A stretch of 64,000 bases of DNA. It comes from Dyadobacter sp. CY345 (GTDB lineage: Bacteria; Bacteroidota; Bacteroidia; Cytophagales; Spirosomataceae). A model generated the notes under the pieces. That model searched no databases, was not told where the DNA came from, and saw only the letters and a program-made list of their open reading frames with translations. A program made the translations under genes and the position numbers. Numbering within the stretch: the stretch's first letter is position 1; each line of letters opens with the position of its first letter. Positions 51,011 to 59,697 of this stretch are shown in pieces. The stretch covers positions 310,001 through 374,000 of the forward strand of contig NZ_JAKFFS010000005.1 in the NCBI RefSeq assembly GCF_021502725.1. Direction: 5' to 3'.

Positions 51011-53194
51011 ATGGAGAGACGTATAGAAAACGAACTGCTAGAATCACCGGAAGGAGCAGAAATACAAACACTTCCAGGCAGACCTTACCCCTTAGGCGCG
51101 ACCTGGACGGGGGCAGGGATTAATTTTGCCATTTTTTCCGAAAATGCCGACGGCATGGAGCTCTGCCTTTTTCAACCTGAAAATGAATCTGACGAATATA
51201 TAAAAATAAAAATTGAGGAAGTTACCCATCACATCTGGCACGTCTTCGTACCGGGCCTCAAACCGGGGCAACTTTATGGCTACCGCGCTTACGGGCCTTA
51301 CGAACCTGAAAAGGGACATCGTTTTAATCCCAACAAGTTACTGATTGATCCTTATGCAAAAGCGATTGACGGAACGATCAAGTGGGATGATTCGGTTTTC
51401 GGGTATCAAATCGGCAGTGAAGTAAATGATTTAAGCTTTAGTGAGGCTGATAGCGCTGGCTTTATGCCGAAAGCTGTGGTTGTCGATACCAGCTTTGACT
51501 GGCAAGGAGATACAACACTTGAAACACCTTACCACAATACCGTCATTTACGAGGTTCACGTGAAAGGCTTTACCATATTGAATGAAGAAATTCCGGAAGA
51601 AATCCGGGGAACATACGCTGCAATTGCTCATCCTGTTTCCATAAAATATCTGAAAGAACTAGGCGTTTCCGCCGTTGAGCTCATGCCGGTACACCATTTT
51701 GTAGAAGATCAGCACTTACTGGAAAAAGGTCTGACCAATTACTGGGGTTATAACACGCTTGGATTTTTTGCACCAGATTGCCGTTACAGCAGTAGCAACG
51801 AGCCAGGTGGGCAGGTTAATGAATTCAAAGAAATGGTTCGTGAGTTGCACAAAGCTGGGATTGAAGTTATCCTTGACGTGGTGTATAACCATACTGCCGA
51901 AGGTAACCATCTCGGCCCTACTTTGTCTTTCCGGGGTTTGGACAATGCTTCCTATTATCGGCTGATGCCTGATGACATGCGGTATTATAAAGATTACACC
52001 GGCACAGGTAATACGTTGAATGTTCAGCTTCCGAATGTGTTGGCCCTGATCATGGATAGCCTGCGTTACTGGGTTCTTGAAATGCATGTGGATGGTTTCC
52101 GATTTGACCTTGCAGTGGCTCTGGCTCGCACGTTGCACGAAACTGATAGTCTCGGTTCATTTTTCAATATTATTTATCAGGACCCGGTTATCTCCCAGGT
52201 CAAGCTTATAGCTGAGCCATGGGATATTGGTGATGAGGGTTATATGGTTGGAAAATTCCCTGTGGGCTGGGGAGAGTGGAACGGCATCTACCGTGATCAG
52301 GTACGTAATTTCTGGCGGGGACGCGACATTAAAATGACTGCATTTGCACACCGCTTCACAGGAAGTCCAGACCTATACCAATGTGACTATCGCAGGCCAA
52401 CGGCAAGTATCAATTTCATCACGGCCCACGATGGATTTACGCTTAACGATCTGGTAAGTTACGACGAGAAACATAATGAAGACAACGGCGAGGGTAATAA
52501 CGATGGCGATAATAGCAACCACTCCTGGAACTGCGGAGCCGAAGGTCCAACGGAGGATCCGGAAATTAATTCATTGCGCGACCGACAAAAAAGGAACCTG
52601 CTGACCACCATGTTTCTATCGCAAGGCGTGCCCATGTTGGTTGCTGGCGACGAGATAGGCAAGACCCAGCATGGAAATAACAATGCATATTGCCATGACG
52701 ACGAAACATCCTGGCTAAACTGGCAATCAGCAGATCGAAAATTGCTTGAATTTACCAAGTCTTTAATTCACTTTTGTGAAGATCATCCCACTTTTCGCCG
52801 CAGACGTTGGTTTCAGGACTTGCCTGTTACTGGCTCAGACATGAAGGACATTATGTGGTTTGTGCCAGATGGGCAACAAATTCCTGATGAACAGTGGGAC
52901 GAGGACATCGCCCGTTCTTTCGGCGTATTCCTCAACGGACAGGGTATTAGGTGCGTCGATCAGGATGGAAAAAGGCTTTATGATGATCATTTCTTCATCA
53001 TTTTTCACGCAGCTCCAGAGCCACGTGATTTTGTACTCCCAAACGATGAATGCGGATCAGACTGGCATATTATCATAAACACTGCTGAAAATTTTATTGG
53101 AGAAAATGAATATACGGTCAAGGCCGGTGAAACGCTTAATATTCTCGGACATTGCGTGGTAGTGCTCCGGTGCTTGTCCTCCCCTTCACACTAA
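51011..53194 (+). CDS. glgX: Glycogen debranching enzyme, GlgX type
   Basis: From the ATG at 51011, a 727-residue GH13 isoamylase-type enzyme. An N-terminal CBM48 domain (PLGATWTGAGINFAIFSENADGMELCLF) precedes the catalytic barrel with regions DVVYNHTAEGN, DGFRFDLAVAL (nucleophile Asp), AEPWDIG (acid Glu) and FITAHDGFTLNDLVSYDEKHNE. It removes alpha-1,6 branches from glycogen, freeing glucans for trehalose or maltose production under stress. A TTG at 50984 is the alternative start. It lies inside the Mn catalase operon. Confidence 0.93.
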   Translation: MERRIENELLESPEGAEIQTLPGRPYPLGATWTGAGINFAIFSENADGMELCLFQPENESDEYIKIKIEEVTHHIWHVFVPGLKPGQLYGYRAYGPYEPEKGHRFNPNKLLIDPYAKAIDGTIKWDDSVFGYQIGSEVNDLSFSEADSAGFMPKAVVVDTSFDWQGDTTLETPYHNTVIYEVHVKGFTILNEEIPEEIRGTYAAIAHPVSIKYLKELGVSAVELMPVHHFVEDQHLLEKGLTNYWGYNTLGFFAPDCRYSSSNEPGGQVNEFKEMVRELHKAGIEVILDVVYNHTAEGNHLGPTLSFRGLDNASYYRLMPDDMRYYKDYTGTGNTLNVQLPNVLALIMDSLRYWVLEMHVDGFRFDLAVALARTLHETDSLGSFFNIIYQDPVISQVKLIAEPWDIGDEGYMVGKFPVGWGEWNGIYRDQVRNFWRGRDIKMTAFAHRFTGSPDLYQCDYRRPTASINFITAHDGFTLNDLVSYDEKHNEDNGEGNNDGDNSNHSWNCGAEGPTEDPEINSLRDRQKRNLLTTMFLSQGVPMLVAGDEIGKTQHGNNNAYCHDDETSWLNWQSADRKLLEFTKSLIHFCEDHPTFRRRRWFQDLPVTGSDMKDIMWFVPDGQQIPDEQWDEDIARSFGVFLNGQGIRCVDQDGKRLYDDHFFIIFHAAPEPRDFVLPNDECGSDWHIIINTAENFIGENEYTVKAGETLNILGHCVVVLRCLSSPSH

Positions 53195-53205
53195 CTTCTA
53201 AAAAA

Positions 53206-53469
53206 ATGGATTTTATAGAAGGGTTGGGGCTGCTTGCCGGTATATGTACATCCTCGGCGGTTATACCGCAGCTGGTGACGACGGTCAAAAAGAAAAAGGC
53301 GAGCGAAGTTTCGACTGCCATGTTTGTCGTACTGCTTACTGGTAACGCATTGTGGGTTTATTATGGCATTGATAAAAAAGATGTTCCAATTATTGCAACA
53401 AACATATTTACAATTTGTCTGAATGTGGCGATGCTTTTTTTAAAGTATAAATATAAGGACAACGACTAG
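53206..53469 (+). CDS. SemiSWEET-type sugar transporter
   Basis: An 87-residue protein of three helices with the SWEET family pattern: IEGLGLLAGICTSSAVIPQLVTTVKKKKASEVS, then VVLLTGNALWVYYGI and a third helix ending in lysines. The PQ motif (IPQL) and the Asn-Trp pair in GNALW are characteristic. It forms dimers that pass small sugars across the inner membrane. The ATG at 53206 is 11 bases after glgX, so it could handle sugars released from glycogen. Confidence 0.9.
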   Translation: MDFIEGLGLLAGICTSSAVIPQLVTTVKKKKASEVSTAMFVVLLTGNALWVYYGIDKKDVPIIATNIFTICLNVAMLFLKYKYKDND

Positions 53470-53503
53470 TTTGTTTTGACGCAGATTTGTAAACTGTTTA
53501 AAC

Positions 53504-53561
53504 TCTGACGATGGAAATGACAACCGGTTTAACAAGCCGACATTTCCATTCCATCGTCAGA
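53504..53561. terminator. Bidirectional terminator between convergent genes
   Basis: TCTGACGATGG at 53504-53514 pairs with CCATCGTCAGA at 53551-53561, with further pairing of GGAAATG and CATTTCC inside. It sits between the Mn catalase operon and the converging DUF6766 gene. No long T run follows on the plus strand (AACTATTTT). Confidence 0.7.
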
Positions 53562-53563
53562 AA

Positions 53564-54232
53564 CTATTTTCCGGTTTCAGAATGAGGCGCGTCAACAGGC
53601 TTTGATTCAGCAGATCCCTTTTGACGCAGGAAAATTGTAAGCAGCACAATACTTGCAATAGAGAGAAATTCGCTCTGCCAGTTCTGAAAAGTTTCAAACC
53701 AGAAATTGGCCTGGGTCAGGTAGTCTGCAACGCTGTCCTGAGGTTCGCCCAATAAAATATTTTCTGCATTATGGTCCATCCAGCTTCCATAAAGATGCAA
53801 TCCCCAGCTAATCAGAAATAAGATGAGAAAGGTTAAGAAAAGAGAGTTTTCGTATATTTTTAAAATAAAACCACCTTTTTTTACAGGCCACGGAGCATCG
53901 GCGCTGGCTACCGGTTCCCGATCTACCTCCTCGGGCTCGTCAAGCGACTTGGATTCAGCTGATCCTTGCTGACGAAGGCCGACTGTGAGGACAACATACA
54001 AGGCCATTTGCAGAAACTCACTTTCAAAATTTTCGAAGGTTGCAGATATGAAATGCCCACTGTGCAGGTAACTCCACAATCCTATTGCCGATGCTCCATC
54101 CTGCTGAATTTCTTTATTATGAAGATTCCAACCGGTAAACACCTGTGCGACAAGCGTAATGGCAAACAGGAAAAGGGCGACAATTCCCAGCCCGTTTTTG
54201 TAGAAAAATGAATGGCGTTTCGGTGAAATCAT
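53564..54232 (-). CDS. DUF6766 family membrane protein with internal duplication
   Basis: A 222-residue protein built of two similar halves. Each has a hydrophobic helix, a short loop and a second helix ending in a near-identical motif: ESEFLQMALYVVLTVGLRQQGSAESK (first half) and QSEFLSIASIVLLTIFLRQKGSAESK (second half). It matches DUF6766. Four helices are expected in total, with both termini cytoplasmic. The function is unknown. It is common beside stress genes of this kind. Confidence 0.85.
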   Translation of the reverse strand: MISPKRHSFFYKNGLGIVALFLFAITLVAQVFTGWNLHNKEIQQDGASAIGLWSYLHSGHFISATFENFESEFLQMALYVVLTVGLRQQGSAESKSLDEPEEVDREPVASADAPWPVKKGGFILKIYENSLFLTFLILFLISWGLHLYGSWMDHNAENILLGEPQDSVADYLTQANFWFETFQNWQSEFLSIASIVLLTIFLRQKGSAESKPVDAPHSETGK

Positions 54233-54427
54233 GGTTTAATGATTTGAAGGTTATTTCTTGATTTGATAAATCGTGCTTGAATTGATTTGCATCTATTAAT
54301 CATTGTAAAAACTGATCCACTTGCGGCTTCAAGGTTTTTGCTGAATCAATATACAAGTATCCGATTTATTGATAACCAATCATTAGTTCTCTCTGCCATG
54401 ACATGAGTCAGCTTTTCAATTGTCGAT

Positions 54428-55393
54428 TTACTTTAAATATGGCAAGACCTTTTCCCCAAAAACTTCTATAAAATTTTGCTGGCTTAGGTTAACATTATGA
54501 AGATAAAGTTGTGAAACTCCTGCTTCAATATCTTTTGATAACCACTCCAAATGTTGATCGGCGCTGTCCGATATTCTTACCGAAGATTCCATATCCTCTG
54601 GCCTAACCACTTTTCCAGCTGCATCGAAGCCTTCCGGAGAACGAATATCTGCCAATAACGAGGACGCAAAAACATTATTTCGCCATTGATGATGCGCGCC
54701 TTGAAGTGCCTTTTCACAGGTAGTATCATAAGACAACTGAACTTTAAGGTACACCGGCTTATCCTCTCCTCCACCTTCTCTGAACGCTGCAATTATTTTT
54801 TTCAATTCTTCCGGCGGTCTGGACGTGGTGATCATGGCATCTGCCCAGCCACCGACCCAACGGGCAGTTTTTTCCGTCAGAGCAGCGCCTACCACGGCAG
54901 GCATATAACCAGGCAGCGTATATAATTTCGCATCGTAAACCTGAATTAGACCGTCATGTGTGACAGATTCACCCGACCACAGCGCACGCATTACGTCAAC
55001 ACATTCTTTTAATCGCCTGTTACGATCAATCTTCGACGGCCATTTTTCAGCTGTAACATGCTCATTAAGAAACTGTCCGCTTCCCACTGCGATCCAGAAT
55101 CTATGTGGGAACATTTCGCAAAGCGTCGCGACTGCCTGTGCAATGATAGCCGGATGATAACGCTGCCCGGGTGCATTTACGATTCCAAAATGCAAATTGG
55201 TTGATTGCATGGCAGCTCCAAGCCAACTCCATGCAAAACCACTCTCACCCTGCGTTTCTCCCCAGGGAAAAAAGTGGTCGGAGCTCAACGCATTCGTAAA
55301 TCCTTCTTGTTGAGCGAGTTTCGTGAAGTTAATTAGTTCGCTCGGTTTGAACTGCTCGTGAGAGGCGTGATAACCAATCTCAATTTTACTCAT
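54428..55393 (-). CDS. TIGR03885-type LLM class flavin-dependent oxidoreductase
   Basis: A 321-residue luciferase-like TIM barrel: IEIGYHASHEQFKPSELINFTKLAQQEGFTNALSSDHFFPW, then HPAIIAQAVATLCEMFPHRFWIAVGSGQFLNEHV. These patterns fit the TIGR03885 family, which is thought to use FMN, not F420. It overlaps the CinA-like gene by 8 bases, so the two are co-translated. The substrate is unknown. The pairing with stress genes is common for this family. Confidence 0.87.
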   Translation of the reverse strand: MSKIEIGYHASHEQFKPSELINFTKLAQQEGFTNALSSDHFFPWGETQGESGFAWSWLGAAMQSTNLHFGIVNAPGQRYHPAIIAQAVATLCEMFPHRFWIAVGSGQFLNEHVTAEKWPSKIDRNRRLKECVDVMRALWSGESVTHDGLIQVYDAKLYTLPGYMPAVVGAALTEKTARWVGGWADAMITTSRPPEELKKIIAAFREGGGEDKPVYLKVQLSYDTTCEKALQGAHHQWRNNVFASSLLADIRSPEGFDAAGKVVRPEDMESSVRISDSADQHLEWLSKDIEAGVSQLYLHNVNLSQQNFIEVFGEKVLPYLK

Positions 55394-55877
55394 AATCCTT
55401 TTTGTTTAGTTCATTGATGATGGTTTTAGCCGCCAGATCCACTGTCATCAGCACAATCTCCTCGGGCGTACCATCGAAAACTTCCCTAACAGCGATAGAA
55501 TTGTCTTTTATTATCAAGTGAAGGAAGATTGTACCAACTGGCTTTCGTGAAGATTCACTGCCTCCCGATGTTGTAAGCCCGGTAACAGCAACCTGTATGT
55601 CGGACCGGATTAGTTTTTTCAACCTGACAGCTAACTCCTTCGTGACCTCTGCGGATTCAGGAGTAAATTCTTCAATATACTCAGCAGTAATGCCCAGGAC
55701 ATCTTCTTTTACCTCGGCATCATAGCAGACCAGCCCTCCTTTCAGAACGCTGCCTGAATCTTCGGCTAATGAAAACTCAGCTGCCAAACGGCCCGCAGTT
55801 ACGCTTTCGGCAAAAGCGATTGTCAATCCTTTTTCTTTTAAAAGTTTGCAGCAGTCAATAATGAGTTGTGATGGCAT
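55386..55877 (-). CDS. CinA C-terminal domain (nicotinamide-nucleotide amidase, PncC-like)
   Basis: A 163-residue stand-alone CinA C-terminal domain: KEKGLTIAFAESVTAGRLAAEFSLAEDSGSVLKGGLVCYDAEVKEDVLGI, with the catalytic Ser in AESVTAGRL and VAVTGLTTSGGSE. PncC deamidates nicotinamide mononucleotide in NAD salvage. The TGL-x-x-x-GG loop differs slightly from the usual TG-x-AGP, so activity should not be taken for granted. It is the first gene of a two-gene unit with the LLM oxidoreductase. Confidence 0.85.
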   Translation of the reverse strand: MPSQLIIDCCKLLKEKGLTIAFAESVTAGRLAAEFSLAEDSGSVLKGGLVCYDAEVKEDVLGITAEYIEEFTPESAEVTKELAVRLKKLIRSDIQVAVTGLTTSGGSESSRKPVGTIFLHLIIKDNSIAVREVFDGTPEEIVLMTVDLAAKTIINELNKKDYE

Positions 55878-56011
55878 AACTGTAATGTTATAGTTAATGT
55901 GAAGGATATTCGTCGCAAGACATTTGAGGATTGTGGGAAAATCCAGGCAACTGCCAGGCTATTTATTCGGTAATCATTCGGTTCATTAAAATCCTAGGCT
56001 ACATCGTATTT

Positions 56012-56989
56012 TTAGCTTTTAAAAATGGCAACGTTGCTTTTGCTCAGATGAGCTCCAATGACAAAACCTAGTCCCGCCAGAATCAAGATTCCAGCTGCAA
56101 TAGCTATCCTTTCAGCCATTCGTGAATTTTTGGGAGGTAAAAAAACTACGCCATACTGATTAGTGATCGCCGGTTCAGATACATAACGCCCTTGCGAGGG
56201 TACAGCCTTTGCATCAAAATCAAAAGCCAGTTGCCTGAGATCCTGACGCATCTGTTCACCAAACATTGGCTTTCCATGGCCGGTTGCAACAACCTCAGGA
56301 TTTAACAGAGCCAATGTCTCCACGGATTTTTTGGCGAGCTGCCAGTCGCAGGTGAAGTATTTGGGCGGCCCTGACAAAACCATAATTTGACTGAGCGCAG
56401 CCAGAGCCGATTCCTGCTTCGTTGTCACAAAGGCATCGCCGACGATCAGCACCTTGTCTTTTTCGCGCCATAAACTGATATGGCCGGGAGCATGACCGGG
56501 CGTATGGATATAACGCCATTCGGGTAGTACCGGAATTTCCATACTAAATGGAAGTGATTCCACCTCGCCGCTCATATTTAGTGGCTCAATCGGATAAAAG
56601 TCGGCCAAGGCAGACATCAATCCACCTCCAACCGTAGAATCAGCAGGCGGATACGCTGATTTCCCATTTAAATAGGGTTGTTCCAGATGATGTGCATAAA
56701 CAGGAACCTTCCATTCGCGCACAAATTTTTCCAAAGATCCGACATGGTCAAAATGTCCGTGAGTAAGCACAATACCCTCAGGGACAACGTTATCACCGAA
56801 TAGCTGCCCCGCTACATTTATTATTTTCTCATACCCGCTTTTGAGACCCGTATCAATTAGTACCCAGCCGTCAGCTGTTGAAACGAAATAAACGTTTACG
56901 AAAATATCCTTCATTCCCCAGACTCCGTCGGCCACTTCAAAATAATTTCCCTGAGCAATCTCACTTATTTCTTTCATCTCACCGATCAT
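56012..56989 (-). CDS. Metallo-beta-lactamase-fold hydrolase with C-terminal membrane helix
   Basis: A 325-residue protein. The MBL metal site is in VLTHGHFDHVGSLEKF (H-x-H-x-D-H), followed by the third His in HTPGHAPGHISLW, the bridging Asp in LIVGDAFVTTK and a late His in VVATGHGKPM. A C-terminal transmembrane helix (IAIAAGILILAGLGFVIGAHL, about residues 295-315) anchors it in the membrane. A copy of the stress motif lies at 57008-57032. The substrate is unknown; lactonase or thioester hydrolase activity would be typical. Confidence 0.88.
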   Translation of the reverse strand: MIGEMKEISEIAQGNYFEVADGVWGMKDIFVNVYFVSTADGWVLIDTGLKSGYEKIINVAGQLFGDNVVPEGIVLTHGHFDHVGSLEKFVREWKVPVYAHHLEQPYLNGKSAYPPADSTVGGGLMSALADFYPIEPLNMSGEVESLPFSMEIPVLPEWRYIHTPGHAPGHISLWREKDKVLIVGDAFVTTKQESALAALSQIMVLSGPPKYFTCDWQLAKKSVETLALLNPEVVATGHGKPMFGEQMRQDLRQLAFDFDAKAVPSQGRYVSEPAITNQYGVVFLPPKNSRMAERIAIAAGILILAGLGFVIGAHLSKSNVAIFKS

Positions 56990-57007
56990 TTAGTTTCAAA
57001 TAATTGA

Positions 57008-57032
57008 CCGGCTGATGTATAAAATTGTGCCA
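57008..57032 (-). promoter_or_regulatory. GGCAY-T-run promoter motif of the MBL gene
   Basis: On the minus strand TGGCACAATTTTATAC, four bases, then GCCGG; the element ends 18 bases before the MBL ATG. The TGGCACAA, ATTTT and GCCGG parts agree with the Mn catalase motif at the same spacing. Confidence 0.6.
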
Positions 57033-57052
57033 CTTAATATGGTATCCCGATA

Positions 57053-58537
57053 TCACTGACTTTCAAAAATAAACTTTTCTACATATGCCATATCTCCCGC
57101 AATGCCTTTGGCAATAATGCCTGCCCGCACGGCCCTATCCCATGGTGGTAAAAACGAAATATCCAGATTCGAAATCTGCAATGAAGTAAAATCTAAGCCG
57201 TTGAGGCTGTAATGAAAACTAATTTCTGTATTGTTCTTAACTTTCATTTTCAAGAATAAATGCTTGCCCGCAGCGGCTACAAAAAATTTCCCCAGGATGG
57301 CACTGGCACCATCTTTCAGGAGAATAATATTGATACTGTCCTGTTTTACTGCCGCATAAATCAGGTTCTTTTCGTCCCCGATCAGTGCAACGCCGGTTTG
57401 AACATTTTTTGATAGAATCGTTTCCACAACCGCCTCGTAATTCTGACTATCAATTCGCCGGGCGATAAAGAGTTCGCGGGTATCTGTGATTGTAATTCCT
57501 AGCCGGCCATTTTTAATTTCAAACTCAGGTTTATTGAAAACTGACCAGCTCCATTGCAGATCAAGTTGATTTTTATCGAAATCATCGGTTACGGTATAAG
57601 TCACCTCCTCATTTGTCGGCGTGAGAAATTCATCGGTAAAGCGGATCCAGTTGTCGGCAGTAAATTCAAAGCCCCGCGCAAGCGCCTGACGGCCGGTATA
57701 TTTGTTAGAAGCTTTGTCATAGGCGTGATACATAAAGTAATTTTTCCCATTGTACGTAACAGCCGTTCCGTGTCCCGGGCACATCCAGTCGCCCTGCCCA
57801 GCCAATATTGGGTTTCCGTTAAATTTTTCCCATGGCCCCATTAAATTTTTGGCGCGTGCAATGCCGGTAGCATAAGTGCAACCCGGACCGCAACATCCCG
57901 CTGCCGCATAAATCGAATAAAAATATCCGTTGTTTTTAATTACCGAAACACCTTCTATCAGATTGGCTTCCCATGGAACATCATTTCTAAAAAGCTCCTT
58001 TTTTTCGCCCGTCAGCGCAGTTCTCTCTTCATTCATAGGCTGGATCCAGATCGGGGTCGGCTTGCCTACGCTGTTTCCATCCTCTTTCCAAATCAGATGC
58101 AGTTTGTTATTTTCATCCCGTATAGGAAATCCGTCGATTGACCCAACTTCCTGGCAAACCAGTGGCCCATGATCTTTAAACGGCCCTTCCGGCGAATCAG
58201 CACTTGCTACCCCGACACACAGGTTGCCTCCATTTTTGTGTGCAGTATAATAGGCATATACTTTGCCATTTTCATAATTCAGTTCCGGTGCCCAGTAATA
58301 AAAATCTGCCCAGGCGGTAAGATCTGGGAAAATCGAACCAGTCTGCTGCCAGTTCCTGAGGTCTTTTGATTTCATGACCGGAAAAGCAGGAGCCCAGTTG
58401 GAACTTGTTGCAGCGGCATAATAGGTATCCCCAACTTTAATCACAGACGGATCGGCAAAATCACCGCGAATAACTGCCCGCTGCCCATTGGCAATTTGTA
58501 CTGAAATCAGAAACAGCGCAATACATATTTTTTTCAT
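57053..58537 (-). CDS. Secreted family 43 glycoside hydrolase with C-terminal beta sandwich
   Basis: A 494-residue protein with a signal peptide (about 1-18). The five-bladed GH43 propeller (about 20-310) shows the base Asp in IRGDFADPSVIKVGDTYYA, the pKa-modulating Asp in GSIDGFPIRDENNKLHL and the acid Glu in NLIEGVSVIKN. A Cys-rich CCGPGC loop and the HGTAVTYNGKNYFMYHAYD motif are also present. A C-terminal domain (about 315-494) is of the GH43 C2 beta-sandwich type. It likely cleaves arabinosyl or xylosyl links. It ends the SusC-SusD-GH43-GH43 operon. Confidence 0.9.
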   Translation of the reverse strand: MKKICIALFLISVQIANGQRAVIRGDFADPSVIKVGDTYYAAATSSNWAPAFPVMKSKDLRNWQQTGSIFPDLTAWADFYYWAPELNYENGKVYAYYTAHKNGGNLCVGVASADSPEGPFKDHGPLVCQEVGSIDGFPIRDENNKLHLIWKEDGNSVGKPTPIWIQPMNEERTALTGEKKELFRNDVPWEANLIEGVSVIKNNGYFYSIYAAAGCCGPGCTYATGIARAKNLMGPWEKFNGNPILAGQGDWMCPGHGTAVTYNGKNYFMYHAYDKASNKYTGRQALARGFEFTADNWIRFTDEFLTPTNEEVTYTVTDDFDKNQLDLQWSWSVFNKPEFEIKNGRLGITITDTRELFIARRIDSQNYEAVVETILSKNVQTGVALIGDEKNLIYAAVKQDSINIILLKDGASAILGKFFVAAAGKHLFLKMKVKNNTEISFHYSLNGLDFTSLQISNLDISFLPPWDRAVRAGIIAKGIAGDMAYVEKFIFESQ

Positions 58538-58587
58538 GAATCAATCTTAATGAAACGTACAAAATGTTTGTAAAAGTGAAACAATCT

Positions 58588-59658
58588 CTATTCTCCAGAG
58601 GGAACCGCAATGGCCTGTCCTGTCGCGACCGGCTCGCCAAAGACCGGGATACCATCAGCAGTCCAGGTAAATTTTTGCATCCGAACGTTTCGTGAATTTC
58701 CACAACCTTGTCCGGCGGCAGAGTTTGCATGGTAAATAATCCAATCTTCCTTGCCATCTCTGGATTTAAAAAAGCTGTTATGCCCCGCCCCAAATGCATT
58801 CGCCGATGCCAAACCTGTAAAAACCGGTGCCGGCGTTTTCGTCCAGCTCGCCGGATCCAGGGGATTCGCTCCGTCCTGCAAACTCATTAGTCCAAGCGAG
58901 TACCGGTCATCGCCACAGAAGCTGGCGGAAAATACGAGATGGACTTTTCCTGTCGGACTTCTCACAATTTCCGGCCCTTCATTTACTGCAAAGCCATTCT
59001 TTTCCCAATCATACTGCGGAGAGGAAATTTTGACTGTCGGGCCGGTAAGTGCAATCGGGTTTCGCATTCGGGATATGTACAGGTTTTGGGTCAAATCAGT
59101 ACTTCCTGCAACAAAAGGTCTGCCTGACCAGATCATGAAAAGTGTGGTATCCTTCTGAAATATGGTTCCGTCGATTGACCAGAGATCGGCTGGCTGTGTC
59201 ATAAGTTGTCCTCTATCAATCCATGTTCCCTGAGTGGGGTCAGCGCTCGAATTTTCCAGTACCCACATCCGGTGCTCCCGATCGTCGCCGTTCGAGCCGG
59301 TGTAATAGATGTACCATTTGCTATTTAAAAAAAACAGCTCGGGAGCCCAGATATCCCTGGAATTTCCTCCTGTGGCAGGCGCAGTAAAAATTGTTACCGG
59401 CGTGGCATCTTTTAATTCGCTCATTTTGTCCGTTTTCCATATCTGAATCCGGTTGCCAAGTGTGTGCAAATAATAATAGGTCGAGTCTTTCTGGATAAGC
59501 CACGGATCCGGGGCAGCATTCAGCAGTGGATTTGTGAACGTCGTTTCCTGCTCCTTACCCGGCTTCGGCGCCTGCGACTCCTTTTTACAAGACGCATCGA
59601 TGAATATCATCAAAACGCACCAGATCAATATTTGTCTGTACAAAACTTTATATCGCAT
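58588..59658 (-). CDS. Family 43 glycoside hydrolase lipoprotein
   Basis: A 356-residue lipoprotein (lipobox IDASC at residue 23, then KKESQ) with a single GH43 propeller. It has TFTNPLLNAAPDPWLIQKDSTYYYLHTLG (base Asp), LWSIDGTIFQKDTTLFMIWSG (modulating Asp) and AVNEGPEIVRSPTGKVHLVFSAS (acid Glu). The IWAPELFF, HRMWVLE and GAGHNSFF motifs match the arabinofuranosidase-like GH43 group. It is probably anchored in the outer membrane and acts on glycan bound by the SusD-like protein. It lies 39 bases after susD. Confidence 0.9.
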   Translation of the reverse strand: MRYKVLYRQILIWCVLMIFIDASCKKESQAPKPGKEQETTFTNPLLNAAPDPWLIQKDSTYYYLHTLGNRIQIWKTDKMSELKDATPVTIFTAPATGGNSRDIWAPELFFLNSKWYIYYTGSNGDDREHRMWVLENSSADPTQGTWIDRGQLMTQPADLWSIDGTIFQKDTTLFMIWSGRPFVAGSTDLTQNLYISRMRNPIALTGPTVKISSPQYDWEKNGFAVNEGPEIVRSPTGKVHLVFSASFCGDDRYSLGLMSLQDGANPLDPASWTKTPAPVFTGLASANAFGAGHNSFFKSRDGKEDWIIYHANSAAGQGCGNSRNVRMQKFTWTADGIPVFGEPVATGQAIAVPSGE

Positions 59659-59697
59659 AAACTGAATTTTTCTTAAATCAGAAAATAATTAGACGGA

